A stretch of 45,422 bases of DNA from Hyphomonadaceae bacterium (GTDB taxonomy: Bacteria; Pseudomonadota; Alphaproteobacteria; Caulobacterales; Aquidulcibacteraceae), in contig JALHOC010000014.1 in the NCBI GenBank assembly GCA_022843225.1, positions 1-45,422 of the forward strand, read 5' to 3'. Below the pieces are notes generated by a model, which searched no databases, was not told the DNA's origin, and saw only the letters and a program-made list of their open reading frames with translations. Positions 1 through 7,873 of this stretch are shown one piece after another (positions within the stretch are counted from its first letter, which is position 1; every line of letters begins with the position of its first letter). A program made the translations under genes and the position numbers.

Positions 1-114
1 TGTGACCATGGGCACAGTCTGGACATGCTGGGGATTACAATGGTTTAGCTCGGTGACTCGGGTTGAGCTGCGTCCCAGCCCCCTCCACCCGTCGGTGTCG
101 GGCGAACAACAACA

Positions 115-144
115 AGGAGCGCGGAGGTCGCCCTCCGCGCTCCT
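115..144 (-). terminator. Rho-independent terminator of nrdA
   Basis: A perfect 13-bp inverted repeat (arms 115-127 and 132-144) with a 4-base loop lies just downstream of the nrdA stop on the minus strand. Read on that strand, the stem is followed at once by a T-rich run (TTGTTGTTGTT, about 114-104), the classic intrinsic terminator form. The remaining bases 1-114 hold no ORF I can support. Confidence 0.85.
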
Positions 145-166
145 GCTGCTCACCTAGTTCAGCGCG

Positions 167-2062
167 TCACTGGCACGCCAAGCATTCCTCGTAATCGGTC
201 TTTTCGCCGATCGACATGGCGTGGGATTCGATGTCGGCCTTGTTGTCTTCGCCGGCGAAGCCCGCGCGCTGCACGCTCTTGGAGCGGCAATAATACAAGC
301 TCTTCACGCCGCGCTCCCACGCCATCCAATGCAGCATGTGCAGATCCCACTTATCGACATCGCCCGGCAGGAAGATGTTGAGCGATTGCGACTGGCAGAT
401 CAAAGGCGTGCGGTCGGCGGCCAATTCGATCACCCAGCGCTGATCAATCTCAAACGCGGTCTTGAAGATGGCCTTTTCGTCCTCGCTCAGACAATCGAGA
501 TGCTGCACGGAGCCTTCGTTCTTCAGGATCGAGGACCACACAGTCTCGGTATTCTTGCCCTTTTCTTCGAGCAATTGTTCGAGATAGGGGTTCTTCACCG
601 CGAATGAGCCCGAGAGCGTCTTGTGGGTGTAGATATTGGCCGGGATCGGCTCGATCCCCGCCGACGTGCCGCCGCAAATGATCGAGATCGAGGCTGTCGG
701 CGCGATCGCGAGCTTGTGCGAGAACCGCGCCATCACATTGTTCTCGGCCGCATCCGGGCAGGGGCCGCGCTCTTGCGCGAGCTTCACCGAGGCCGCATCG
801 GCGCCGCGGCGGATGTGGCGGAACAATTTGTTGTTCCACACCTTCGCCATCGCCGATTCCATCGACACGCCTTGCTTCTGCAGGAACGAGTGGAAGCCCA
901 TCAACCCCAAGCCCACGCTGCGTTCGCGCATGGCGGCGTAAATGGCGCGCTCCATTTCCGGCGGCGCCCGCTGGATAAAATCTTCGAGCACGTTGTCGAG
1001 GAAGCGGAACACGTCTTCGAGGAAGCCTTCTTCCTTTTCCCATTCCAGGAAGGTTTCGGCGTTGAGCGAAGAGAGGCAGCATACGGCGGTGCGCTCGCGG
1101 CCATTATGATCCATGCCGGTGTGCAGCATGATTTCCGAGCACAGATTCGACTGACGGACCTTCAGGCCGAGCTTCTTCTGGTGGCTTGGCATCTGCTTGT
1201 TCACGGTGTCGGAGAAGATGATGTAGGGCTCGCCGGTTTGCAGGCGCAGCTCCAGCACCTTCTGCCAGAGCTTGCGCGCATTGACGTGCTTCAGCGCTTC
1301 GCCGTTCTTGGGGCTACGCAACGCGAACGGAAGATCGTCGCGCACCGCGATCATGAATTCGTCGGTGATGTTGAGGCCGTGATGGAGGTTCAAGCTCTTG
1401 CGGTTGAAATCGCCGGCGGCTTTGCGGATTTCGAGGAATTCCTCGATCTCGGGGTGGTGGATGTCGAGATACACGGCCGCTGAGCCGCGCCGCAGCGAGC
1501 CTTGGCTGATCGCGAGCGTGAGCGAATCCATCACCCGGATGAACGGAATGATGCCGCTCGTTTGTCCGTTCTGGCCGACCTTTTCGCCGATGGAACGAAC
1601 GCCGCCCCAATAGGTGCCGATGCCGCCGCCATTAGACGCGAGCCACACGTTTTCGTTCCAGGTGTCCATGATGCCGTCGAGCGAATCTCCGACTGCGTTC
1701 AAGAAGCACGAGATCGGCAGTCCGCGCTCGGCGCCGCCATTCGACAGAACCGGCGTCGCCGGCATGAACCAGAGCTTGGAGATGTAATCATAGATGCGTT
1801 GCGCGTGACCGATGTCGTCGGCGAACGCGGTGGCGACACGCGCGAACATGTCCTGATAATCTTCGCCGGGCAGCAGATAGCGATCGGTGAGCGTGGTCTT
1901 GCCAAACTCGGTGAGCAGCGCGTCGCGGCTCGGATCCGTAACGACCTTCTCGACCACCTTGAGCGGACGCAGAGGCTTGGGCTTGCCGCGATGGACGTCA
2001 CCCATGCGGTGGACCCCCGCTTTTTCCGCTCGTGCCTGCATATCAAACGCCCCCTGTTTCAT
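167..2062 (-). CDS. nrdA: Ribonucleoside-diphosphate reductase, class I alpha (catalytic) subunit
   Basis: This subunit reduces ribonucleotides to deoxyribonucleotides in the cytoplasm using a radical supplied by a beta subunit, which is not in this window. The 631-aa protein shows the 10-stranded barrel signatures: the redox cysteine C119 (SCFLN), the radical-site motif NLCSE (N306, C308, E310), the second redox cysteine within CCLSS (328-329), the radical-transfer tyrosine pair Y590-Y591 (LYYCR), and a C-terminal thiol pair CLAC (627/630) that would be re-reduced by thioredoxin or glutaredoxin. Classical NrdA proteins are about 760 aa with an N-terminal ATP-cone; here only about 50 residues precede the conserved core, so the allosteric activity cone appears absent. 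An alternative start at 2041 (MQARAEK) has an AGGGGG Shine-Dalgarno 8 bases upstream and may be the real one. Candidate NrdR boxes lie upstream and a strong terminator lies downstream. Confidence 0.95.
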   Translation of the reverse strand: MKQGAFDMQARAEKAGVHRMGDVHRGKPKPLRPLKVVEKVVTDPSRDALLTEFGKTTLTDRYLLPGEDYQDMFARVATAFADDIGHAQRIYDYISKLWFMPATPVLSNGGAERGLPISCFLNAVGDSLDGIMDTWNENVWLASNGGGIGTYWGGVRSIGEKVGQNGQTSGIIPFIRVMDSLTLAISQGSLRRGSAAVYLDIHHPEIEEFLEIRKAAGDFNRKSLNLHHGLNITDEFMIAVRDDLPFALRSPKNGEALKHVNARKLWQKVLELRLQTGEPYIIFSDTVNKQMPSHQKKLGLKVRQSNLCSEIMLHTGMDHNGRERTAVCCLSSLNAETFLEWEKEEGFLEDVFRFLDNVLEDFIQRAPPEMERAIYAAMRERSVGLGLMGFHSFLQKQGVSMESAMAKVWNNKLFRHIRRGADAASVKLAQERGPCPDAAENNVMARFSHKLAIAPTASISIICGGTSAGIEPIPANIYTHKTLSGSFAVKNPYLEQLLEEKGKNTETVWSSILKNEGSVQHLDCLSEDEKAIFKTAFEIDQRWVIELAADRTPLICQSQSLNIFLPGDVDKWDLHMLHWMAWERGVKSLYYCRSKSVQRAGFAGEDNKADIESHAMSIGEKTDYEECLACQ

Positions 2063-2093
2063 TCGGTGTTAACTAGACTCGCTTCTGGCGGAA

Positions 2094-2143
2094 ACCACGA
2101 CCCCTTGTGGTGATCCGCCGAAGCATACCGCTATATGTAGTGA
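2094..2143 (-). promoter_or_regulatory. Candidate tandem NrdR boxes upstream of nrdA
   Basis: The core CTATATGTAG at 2131-2140 matches the palindromic NrdR core CWATATATWG at 9 of 10 positions. A second palindromic element, ACCAC-N8-GTGGT (2094-2111), is centred 33 bp away, close to the roughly three-helix-turn spacing of paired NrdR boxes; its centre is GC-rich and atypical. NrdR is the known repressor of ribonucleotide reductase genes. The first box is fairly convincing and the second weak. Confidence 0.5.
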
Positions 2144-2324
2144 TGCCACCCGTTAATGCAGGGTCAATGGGCAAAGCCTCCGGCAGCTCTTTTTTTCGTG
2201 AACAACTTGTGAAGTTGACGCGCGCGCCGGTGAATCCCCGGTAACCATAAATGCCCGCGGGTTTGTGGCTTGGGCGGGCGATAGGCCCTTGCCCGGCGTG
2301 CTTTTCCGGCGTCTTTCCAAGGTC

Positions 2325-3209
2325 ATGAACCAGGCTGAGGGACGGACAGGCGCGGCCTTTGCCGCGCTGGGGGGGGCGGCACTTCTGGGGCTTTCGCCGA
2401 TCGGGATCCGGCTTTCCGAGCTTGGGCCGCAGGCGACAAATCTGTGGCGGTTCGTCTTTGCACTGCCGATTCTCTTGGCGTGGGCGCTGCTCAGCCGCCG
2501 AATGCCGAGTGCGGGTCACACAGGATGGCTGGTGCTGGCGGGTTTGCTGTTCGGCTTTGAGATTTCGCTCTGGGCCGAGGCGCTCTCGCACACGACCGTC
2601 ACCAACGCGACATTGTTCTCCAACATGACGCCGATCTTCGCGGCGGCGTTCGCGTGGTTCGTGTTCAAGGAACGCCCGAAGGCTGGCGTGTTCTGGGGCG
2701 GAGCGATTGCGCTCGCGGGCGCGCTGACGTTGGCCATCGCGCGCGCGCGCGCGGGCACGGGACCTGCGGCCACGCCGGAAGAGGGCTGGTACGGCGACGC
2801 CTTGGGCTTCTCCTCCGCGATTGGCTATGCGGGCTATCTGCTGATCGTGCGCCATTTGGGCGGGCGCGTGAGCACGGGCGCTGTGATGTTCATCGCAACG
2901 GCGGCCGCCGCGCTCTATGCGCTCGCATTGAGCTTAGCGCTCGGCGAAGCGCTGTTGCCGCAGACGCTCAATGGCTGGCTGGTGCTGCTTGGGCTTGGCG
3001 TGGTCGTACAAGCCGCCGCGCAAGGCTTGATCGCGTATGGCGTCGCGCGGCTACCGATCGCGGCGTCCACGATCATGCTGTGGATGCAGCCCGTGATGGC
3101 GGCGGTGTGGTCGTGGGTGTTGTTCAGTGAAAGCCTCGGCCCGCTCGCGCTTGGCGGCGCGGTGCTTGTGCTTGCTGGAATCTTCGTGGTGCAGCGCGCG
3201 CGCCAATGA
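2325..3209 (+). CDS. DMT-superfamily (EamA) transporter
   Basis: This is an integral membrane protein of about 294 aa with the ten hydrophobic helices and internal two-fold repeat of EamA/RhaT-type drug/metabolite transporters. Typical features are the first helix with GLSPIG followed by a conserved arginine, the TLFSNMTPIFAAAFAW segment, FKERP at the end of the first half, and a second-half repeat ending in ILVLAGI-like hydrophobic sequence before a short basic tail. Family members export metabolites or amino acids, but the substrate cannot be inferred here. The start at 2325 (MNQAEGR) is preferred; an upstream GTG at 2265 would add 20 residues without transporter character. The gene is divergent from nrdA, and a small inverted repeat (CAACTT-GTG-AAGTTG, 2203-2217) lies between them. 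Confidence 0.85.
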   Translation: MNQAEGRTGAAFAALGGAALLGLSPIGIRLSELGPQATNLWRFVFALPILLAWALLSRRMPSAGHTGWLVLAGLLFGFEISLWAEALSHTTVTNATLFSNMTPIFAAAFAWFVFKERPKAGVFWGGAIALAGALTLAIARARAGTGPAATPEEGWYGDALGFSSAIGYAGYLLIVRHLGGRVSTGAVMFIATAAAALYALALSLALGEALLPQTLNGWLVLLGLGVVVQAAAQGLIAYGVARLPIAASTIMLWMQPVMAAVWSWVLFSESLGPLALGGAVLVLAGIFVVQRARQ

Positions 3210-3219
3210 TCCCCGAGGA

Positions 3220-3954
3220 TCAATGATGCAGCGGCTTTAGCCAACGCGGCATCGGGCAGGCGACCGTGTGGTCGGTGCAGGGATTGACGTAATAGACAAG
3301 CTCCGCGCGCCCGACCAGGTTCTCGATCGGCACCGGCCCCATGCCCTCCCAGCGGCTGTCGAGCGAGTTGTCGCGATTGTCGCCCATGGCGAAAAACATG
3401 TTCGCGGGCACGACGTAGGGGCCAAACTCGTCGAACGGGCCGCCATTGGTCAAATTGTGGATGGCGTGGGTGAGGCCGCCGGGCAGCGTCTCTTCGCGCC
3501 GCTCGGCCCATTCGCGTTGACGCTCCGGGCGCACCGCGCGCATCAGCAGCTCCGGCTCGCCCTGGACCGCCTCTTCGCCATTGATCCACAAAATGCCGTC
3601 GCGCACCGCGATCTCGTCGCCGGGCAGGCCGATGATGCGCTTGATCATGGTGTCGCCAGTGCGCGGATGGATGAACACCACAACATCGCCGCGCCGGGGC
3701 GTGTTTTGGAACAAGCGCTGGCCGCTCACAGGCAGCAGAGTCCCGAGATTGAACGGCAGCGAGTGGCGGCTATAGCCATAGGCGAACTTCGATACGGTGA
3801 CCCGATCATCTACTTCGAGATGGGGCACCATGCTCTCGGACGGAATCCGGAACTGCGCGAACGCCACGGTGGTGAAGGCGAGATAGGCGAGGAACGCCCC
3901 GCCGATCACGCGCACCCATTCAATGATCTCTTCGCGTAGTTTTTCTATGGTCAT
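3220..3954 (-). CDS. lepB: Signal peptidase I
   Basis: This membrane-anchored serine protease removes signal peptides on the periplasmic side. From the start at 3954 (MTIEKLREE) the protein is 244 aa. It has a hydrophobic anchor at about 14-35, box B PSESMVPHL with catalytic Ser41 just before the Met, box D IKRIIGLPGD with catalytic Lys105, and box E FAMGDNRDNSLDSR. A start 36 bases upstream (3990) is possible but adds only a short basic stretch. In many alphaproteobacteria lepB sits in an acpS-lepB-rnc-era cluster; here it stands alone, convergent with the DMT transporter (10 bp apart), so it may be a second copy or a relocated gene. Confidence 0.95.
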   Translation of the reverse strand: MTIEKLREEIIEWVRVIGGAFLAYLAFTTVAFAQFRIPSESMVPHLEVDDRVTVSKFAYGYSRHSLPFNLGTLLPVSGQRLFQNTPRRGDVVVFIHPRTGDTMIKRIIGLPGDEIAVRDGILWINGEEAVQGEPELLMRAVRPERQREWAERREETLPGGLTHAIHNLTNGGPFDEFGPYVVPANMFFAMGDNRDNSLDSRWEGMGPVPIENLVGRAELVYYVNPCTDHTVACPMPRWLKPLHH

Positions 3955-4001
3955 GGGCGCGACCGTGCGGCGGCGCGCGGCATGGGTCAAGTTGGGGGCG
4001 A

Positions 4002-4388
4002 TCAGCCTTTAAAATACGCGACGAACTTATTGCCGGTGGGGTCGCGCACATATGCGCCGTAATAGGGTGGGTCGTACTCGCCGCGCACGCCCGGCGCGCC
4101 TTCATCCGTGCCGCCATGGGCGAGCGCGGCTGCGTGGAATGCTTCGACCGCGGCGCGCGAGGGCGCCTTGAAGGCGAGCATCGAGCCATTGCCGAAGGTG
4201 GCGGGCTCGCCGTTGGCGGTCGCCTGCACGATGTAGATTTCGAGGCCTTCCTTCTTGCCGCCGGGGCCGTAGCCTGCCCAGCCGCCGTCCTTGAACGTGG
4301 GTGCATAATTCAACGGCGCGAGGGCGGCGTCGTAGAACGCGCAGCTGGCGTCGATGTCCTTCGACCCGATGGTGACGTATCCGATCAT
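4002..4388 (-). CDS. VOC (glyoxalase/bleomycin-resistance fold) family protein
   Basis: This is a single-domain 128-aa protein with the paired beta-alpha-beta-beta-beta modules of the vicinal-oxygen-chelate fold: an opening strand with GYVTIGSKDID, then CAFYDAAL in the first helix, a central GLEIYI strand, and the closing DPTGNKFVAYF. It resembles small alphaproteobacterial VOC proteins of unknown substrate. The usual metal ligands are not obvious: the first-strand His is replaced by Thr and the last-strand Glu by a neutral residue, so it may not be a standard metalloenzyme. It is too divergent to call methylmalonyl-CoA epimerase despite the nearby mutase genes. A Shine-Dalgarno-like AGGGAGAG precedes the ATG at 4388. 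Confidence 0.8.
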   Translation of the reverse strand: MIGYVTIGSKDIDASCAFYDAALAPLNYAPTFKDGGWAGYGPGGKKEGLEIYIVQATANGEPATFGNGSMLAFKAPSRAAVEAFHAAALAHGGTDEGAPGVRGEYDPPYYGAYVRDPTGNKFVAYFKG

Positions 4389-4515
4389 GTGTCTCTCCCT
4401 CGCGCGGGCACAGTAGCGGAGTGGAAGCAGGCGTCAAGAACAAAAAGGGAACTTTGACGTCGTAGTATTGGCGAGTGATTGGGTTGCGGCGAAGCGCGGC
4501 ACATACAGAAAAGCG

Positions 4516-4857
4516 CTAAAGCGACTGCGCGCAGTGAAACGACAGGTCGCTGAGATGATCATAGCTGGCCGATGTTTCGGCCAGGTTATCGACGCAGGAG
4601 ATGAAGATGCGCACCGTGGCAGGGTCGCGCGCGGCAGAGGGGCTAAGTGCGCCGACCGAAGCCATGGCGTAGGCGATGCGCGCTTCTGTGCTCGCCTTGT
4701 GCCAATCGCTGACGCTGCCCGAGATCAGTTGGGCTGCTTCCAGTCGGCCTGCCTCTAGAGCGACTTCTCTCTGTGAATCTGACGTCGCCGCCGGCGTGGG
4801 CATCGGCGGGCTGCATGCCACCGCCGCTACTGCCAACGCAATCGACCAGTGCCGCAT
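4516..4857 (-). CDS. Small putative lipoprotein, unknown function
   Basis: From the start at 4857 (MRHWSIALA) this is a 113-aa protein with a short basic N-terminus, a hydrophobic stretch and a cysteine after AVAAVAC, consistent with a lipoprotein or cleaved signal peptide, followed by a Ser/Pro/Thr-rich linker and a mostly helical domain containing two further cysteines (SCVDN and HCAQSL). A GGGGAT sequence lies just upstream as a possible ribosome binding site. The frame stays open to 4980 but the extra N-terminal residues would mask the signal peptide. I recognise no family. Plus-strand frames here are overlapping shadows. The flanking gaps (4389-4515, 4858-5015) show nothing supportable. 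Confidence 0.55.
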   Translation of the reverse strand: MRHWSIALAVAAVACSPPMPTPAATSDSQREVALEAGRLEAAQLISGSVSDWHKASTEARIAYAMASVGALSPSAARDPATVRIFISCVDNLAETSASYDHLSDLSFHCAQSL

Positions 4858-5015
4858 CGATCCCCAAAACTGCCTGTGATGTCTCACGAGCTTAGATTTC
4901 CAGAGCGCGTCGGCGCGAGATATTTGAAGCATGGAATAGCGACCTCGTCGACCCGCAATGCGCGACAGATCTCCAAACACGTGTGCATCTGAGCCCTTCT
5001 CGGCCTGAGGCAGGC

Positions 5016-7166
5016 CTAACGCCGCTCCCTCTGCTTATACCCCAGCTTCGCGTTCAGCGCGTCGAGCAGGTGTTGCGCGATATCCGCGAGCGCGCCGCCG
5101 GGCGGATAGACCGCCGCCGCGCCCATGTCCTTCAAGGTTGGCACGTCTTCCGGCGGGATGACGCCGCCGATCACGATCATGATGTCGCCGCGCCCGCGCG
5201 CTTCCAACGCGGTGCGCAAAGCTGGCGTCAGCGTCAAATGCCCCGCCGCGAGCGAGGACACGCCAACGATGTGCACGCCCGATGCAATCGCTTGCTCCGC
5301 GACTTCGTCGGGCGTGGCGAACAGCGGCCCGATCTCGACCTCAAAGCCTAAGTCTGAAAACGCGCTCGCGACCACTTTCTGCCCTCGATCGTGGCCGTCC
5401 TGACCCATCTTGGCGACGAGGATTTTCGGTCTTTTGCCTTCGCTTTCCTCGAACGCCGACACGCTCTGGCGCGCGCGCTCAACGGCGACGTTCGATCCCG
5501 CTTCCTTGGCGAACACGCCGGTGACCAAACGGATCGGCGGTTGGTGGCGCTTGAACGCGCGCTCCAAAGCATCGGACATTTCGCCAACCGTGGCCTTCGC
5601 GCGCGCGGCGTTGACGGCGAGTTCCAAGAGGCTGCCATTCCCCCGTGCTCCGGTCTCCAGCGCTCGCAATGCCGCATCCACGTCCGCTTGGCTGCGCTCC
5701 GCTTTTAGCCGCGCGAGCTTCTCCAGCTGCATCGCGCGCACCTTGGCGTTGTCGACCTTCAGCACGGGGATGTCCTCGGCCTCGTCGAGCTTGAACTTGT
5801 TCACGCCAACGATGGTTTGCGCTCCGGTATCAATGCGCGCCTGCGTGCGTGCGGCGGCTTCCTCGATGCGCGCTTTGGGTAGGCCTTGATCGATGGCGGC
5901 AGCCATGCCGCCCAGCTTCTCCACTTCCTCGATGTGCGCCCAGGCCTTTGCGGCGAGATCGGCCGTGAGGCGTTCGACATAATAGGAGCCGCCCCAGGGG
6001 TCGGCGGGGCGGGTGACTCCCGCTTCGGTCTGCAACAGGATTTGCGTGTTGCGGGCGATGCGGGCGGAGAAATCGGTGGGGAGCGCCAAGGCTTCGTCCA
6101 GCGAATTGGTGTGCAGCGATTGCGTGCCGCCATAGGCCGCCGCCATCGCTTCGACGCACGTGCGCACGGCGTTGTTGTACACATCCTGCGCAGTCAGGGA
6201 CCAGCCGCTGGTCTGGCAGTGCGTGCGCAGGGCGAGCGATTTATCGTCCTTCGGATTGAACGCGCGCATCAGTTTCGTCCACAACAGCCGCGCCGCGCGC
6301 ATTTTCGCGATTTCCATGAACGGGTTCATGCCAATCGCCCAAAAGAAGGAGAGCCGCGGTGCGAACGCGTCGATGTCGAGCCCCGCCGCCACGCCCGCGC
6401 GTACATATTCAACGCCGTCGGCCAACGTGTAGCCAAGCTCAAGGGCCGCTGTCGCGCCGGCTTCTTGCATGTGATAGCCGCTGATCGAGATCGAATTGAA
6501 CTTCGGCATTTCGCGCGCGGTATAGGAGAAGATGTCCGAAACGATCCGCATCGAGGGCTTGGGCGGATAGATGAACGTGTTCCGCACCATGAATTCTTTG
6601 AGGATGTCGTTCTGGATCGTGCCGGAGAGCTTGGAATGGGGCACGCCTTGTTCTTCGCCGGCGACGATGTAGAGCGCGAGGATCGGCAGTACCGCGCCGT
6701 TCATGGTCATCGACACGCTCATCTGATCAAGCGGAATGCCGGAAAACAGTGTGCGCATGTCGTAGATGCTATCGATGGCGACGCCCGCCATGCCGACATC
6801 GCCAACAACGCGCGGGTGATCGCTGTCGTAACCGCGATGGGTGGCGAGATCGAACGCGACCGAGAGGCCTTTCTGTCCCGCCGCCAGATTGCGGCGATAG
6901 AAGGCGTTGGAATCTTCCGCCGTGGAGAAGCCAGCGTACTGCCGGATTGTCCATGGCTGTTGTACATACATTGTCGGATAAGGCCCGCGGCCAAAGGGCG
7001 CCAGCCCCGGAAATCCATCGACAAAGTCGAGGCCTTCGCGATCTTTAGCCGTGTACGCGCGCTTCACCGCAATGCCTTCGGGCGTGAGCCAGGGATCGCC
7101 TTGCGGTGGCGCGCCTTTGGCGGCGTTGGCTTCGAGGGAGAGTTTGGAGAAATCGGGGAGGGTCAT
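5016..7166 (-). CDS. mutB: Methylmalonyl-CoA mutase, large (B12-binding) subunit
   Basis: This adenosylcobalamin enzyme interconverts methylmalonyl-CoA and succinyl-CoA, linking propionyl-CoA, odd-chain fatty acid and branched amino acid breakdown to the TCA cycle. The 716-aa protein has the TIM-barrel substrate domain (with [18 protein letters not shown] and [12 protein letters not shown]) and a C-terminal B12 domain with the base-off motif D590-x-H592-x-x-G595, where H592 would be the lower cobalt ligand, followed by GVSSLAAGH and [10 protein letters not shown]. Its length is normal for the catalytic subunit. It is the last gene of the unit mutA - GH25 - mutB; its ATG overlaps the GH25 stop as ATGA (7163-7166), which suggests translational coupling. 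No meaB chaperone or epimerase gene is nearby. Confidence 0.97.
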   Translation of the reverse strand: MTLPDFSKLSLEANAAKGAPPQGDPWLTPEGIAVKRAYTAKDREGLDFVDGFPGLAPFGRGPYPTMYVQQPWTIRQYAGFSTAEDSNAFYRRNLAAGQKGLSVAFDLATHRGYDSDHPRVVGDVGMAGVAIDSIYDMRTLFSGIPLDQMSVSMTMNGAVLPILALYIVAGEEQGVPHSKLSGTIQNDILKEFMVRNTFIYPPKPSMRIVSDIFSYTAREMPKFNSISISGYHMQEAGATAALELGYTLADGVEYVRAGVAAGLDIDAFAPRLSFFWAIGMNPFMEIAKMRAARLLWTKLMRAFNPKDDKSLALRTHCQTSGWSLTAQDVYNNAVRTCVEAMAAAYGGTQSLHTNSLDEALALPTDFSARIARNTQILLQTEAGVTRPADPWGGSYYVERLTADLAAKAWAHIEEVEKLGGMAAAIDQGLPKARIEEAAARTQARIDTGAQTIVGVNKFKLDEAEDIPVLKVDNAKVRAMQLEKLARLKAERSQADVDAALRALETGARGNGSLLELAVNAARAKATVGEMSDALERAFKRHQPPIRLVTGVFAKEAGSNVAVERARQSVSAFEESEGKRPKILVAKMGQDGHDRGQKVVASAFSDLGFEVEIGPLFATPDEVAEQAIASGVHIVGVSSLAAGHLTLTPALRTALEARGRGDIMIVIGGVIPPEDVPTLKDMGAAAVYPPGGALADIAQHLLDALNAKLGYKQRERR

Positions 7167-7873
7167 GACGTGTGCTCTTGAGCGAAGTCCGCAAGTTGGG
7201 TCGCATTACCTCGAAACGCATTCAGATCGATGGGGCCTTGTACGCCGCGTCGGCGCGCCTTGTTGTGGTGTTGCCAGATCACCCAGTCGTTCTGGCGGAA
7301 GCGTGGAGCGACGCCAAGCGATCTGATCCAGAAGCGTTCTCCGGTCACATCGCGCAGATGCGCATCGTGAAACTCGCGCGTGGTGTAAATCAAAGGCCGA
7401 GCGCCGTAATGCGCCTCCACCAGATCGAGCCAAACGCGCATCTCGCCGACGACATCGCTCATCGTCGGCCCTTCGCGACAAGGCCCCATGTGCTCCATGT
7501 CGAGCGCGTGCGGCAGTGCGCCGGCCACGCGCGGCACAGCCGCGATGAAATTCGCTGCCTGGCGCGCGCCAGGTTGGCAGAGCGTGAAGAAGTGATACGC
7601 GCCGCGATAAAGGCCAACCGCACCGGCTGCTTCCCAGTTATCGGAAAAGCGGGTGTCGACGTGCGTGGCGCCCTCGGTCGCCTTGATGTAGGCGAAGGCG
7701 ATGTCTTGACTTGCCAGCGTGCGCCAATCGATCGCGCCCTGATGGTGCGAGACATCGACGCCTTGAGTGTAACGGCTGCTCGCCCACGGCGTCCACAGGC
7801 CTGCGAACATGGCGACAAGTGCGCTGAGAACAGCTGCGCCTGCGGCCGCTGCGATGAGGAAGCGCCGCGTCAC
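7163..7873 (-). CDS. Glycoside hydrolase family 25 (Chalaropsis-type) lysozyme
   Basis: This family cleaves the MurNAc-GlcNAc bond of peptidoglycan. The 236-aa protein has an N-terminal hydrophobic segment (about 5-27) that serves as a signal peptide or membrane anchor, then the complete GH25 domain: GVDVSHHQG (38-46) with IDW, YIKATEG, GAYHFF, and the catalytic acidic pair in HALDMEH (D125, E127). It starts with GTG at 7873 inside the mutA stop (GTGA overlap) and ends inside the mutB start (ATGA overlap). It is therefore physically embedded in the mutase transcription unit, unusual company for a wall hydrolase. It could act in wall remodelling, or be a phage or horizontally gained gene captured between the subunits. 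Confidence 0.9.
   Translation of the reverse strand: MTRRFLIAAAAGAAVLSALVAMFAGLWTPWASSRYTQGVDVSHHQGAIDWRTLASQDIAFAYIKATEGATHVDTRFSDNWEAAGAVGLYRGAYHFFTLCQPGARQAANFIAAVPRVAGALPHALDMEHMGPCREGPTMSDVVGEMRVWLDLVEAHYGARPLIYTTREFHDAHLRDVTGERFWIRSLGVAPRFRQNDWVIWQHHNKARRRGVQGPIDLNAFRGNATQLADFAQEHTS

Noticed and set aside
623-1483. A 286-codon plus-strand frame opposite nrdA
   Set aside because: Antisense shadow of nrdA with no domain signature.
2175-2196. Run of seven T preceded by GCC-TCC-GGC as a terminator or attenuator
   Set aside because: The stem is only 3 bp and no plus-strand gene ends before it.
2073-2855. A 260-codon minus-strand frame between nrdA and the transporter
   Set aside because: It covers the transporter's 5' half in antisense, is low-complexity Arg/Glu-rich, and the plus-strand membrane protein is convincing.
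4002-4388. Methylmalonyl-CoA epimerase, because the mutase genes are near
   Set aside because: Family metal ligands and the usual N-terminal strand of the epimerase are absent; it is in a different unit.
4468-4758. Plus-strand 96-codon frame over the small lipoprotein gene
   Set aside because: The minus strand shows a signal peptide and a possible ribosome binding site; the plus frame has no such support.
5886-7181. A 431-codon plus-strand frame opposite mutB
   Set aside because: Shadow of mutB; composition is Arg/His-rich with no recognisable domain.
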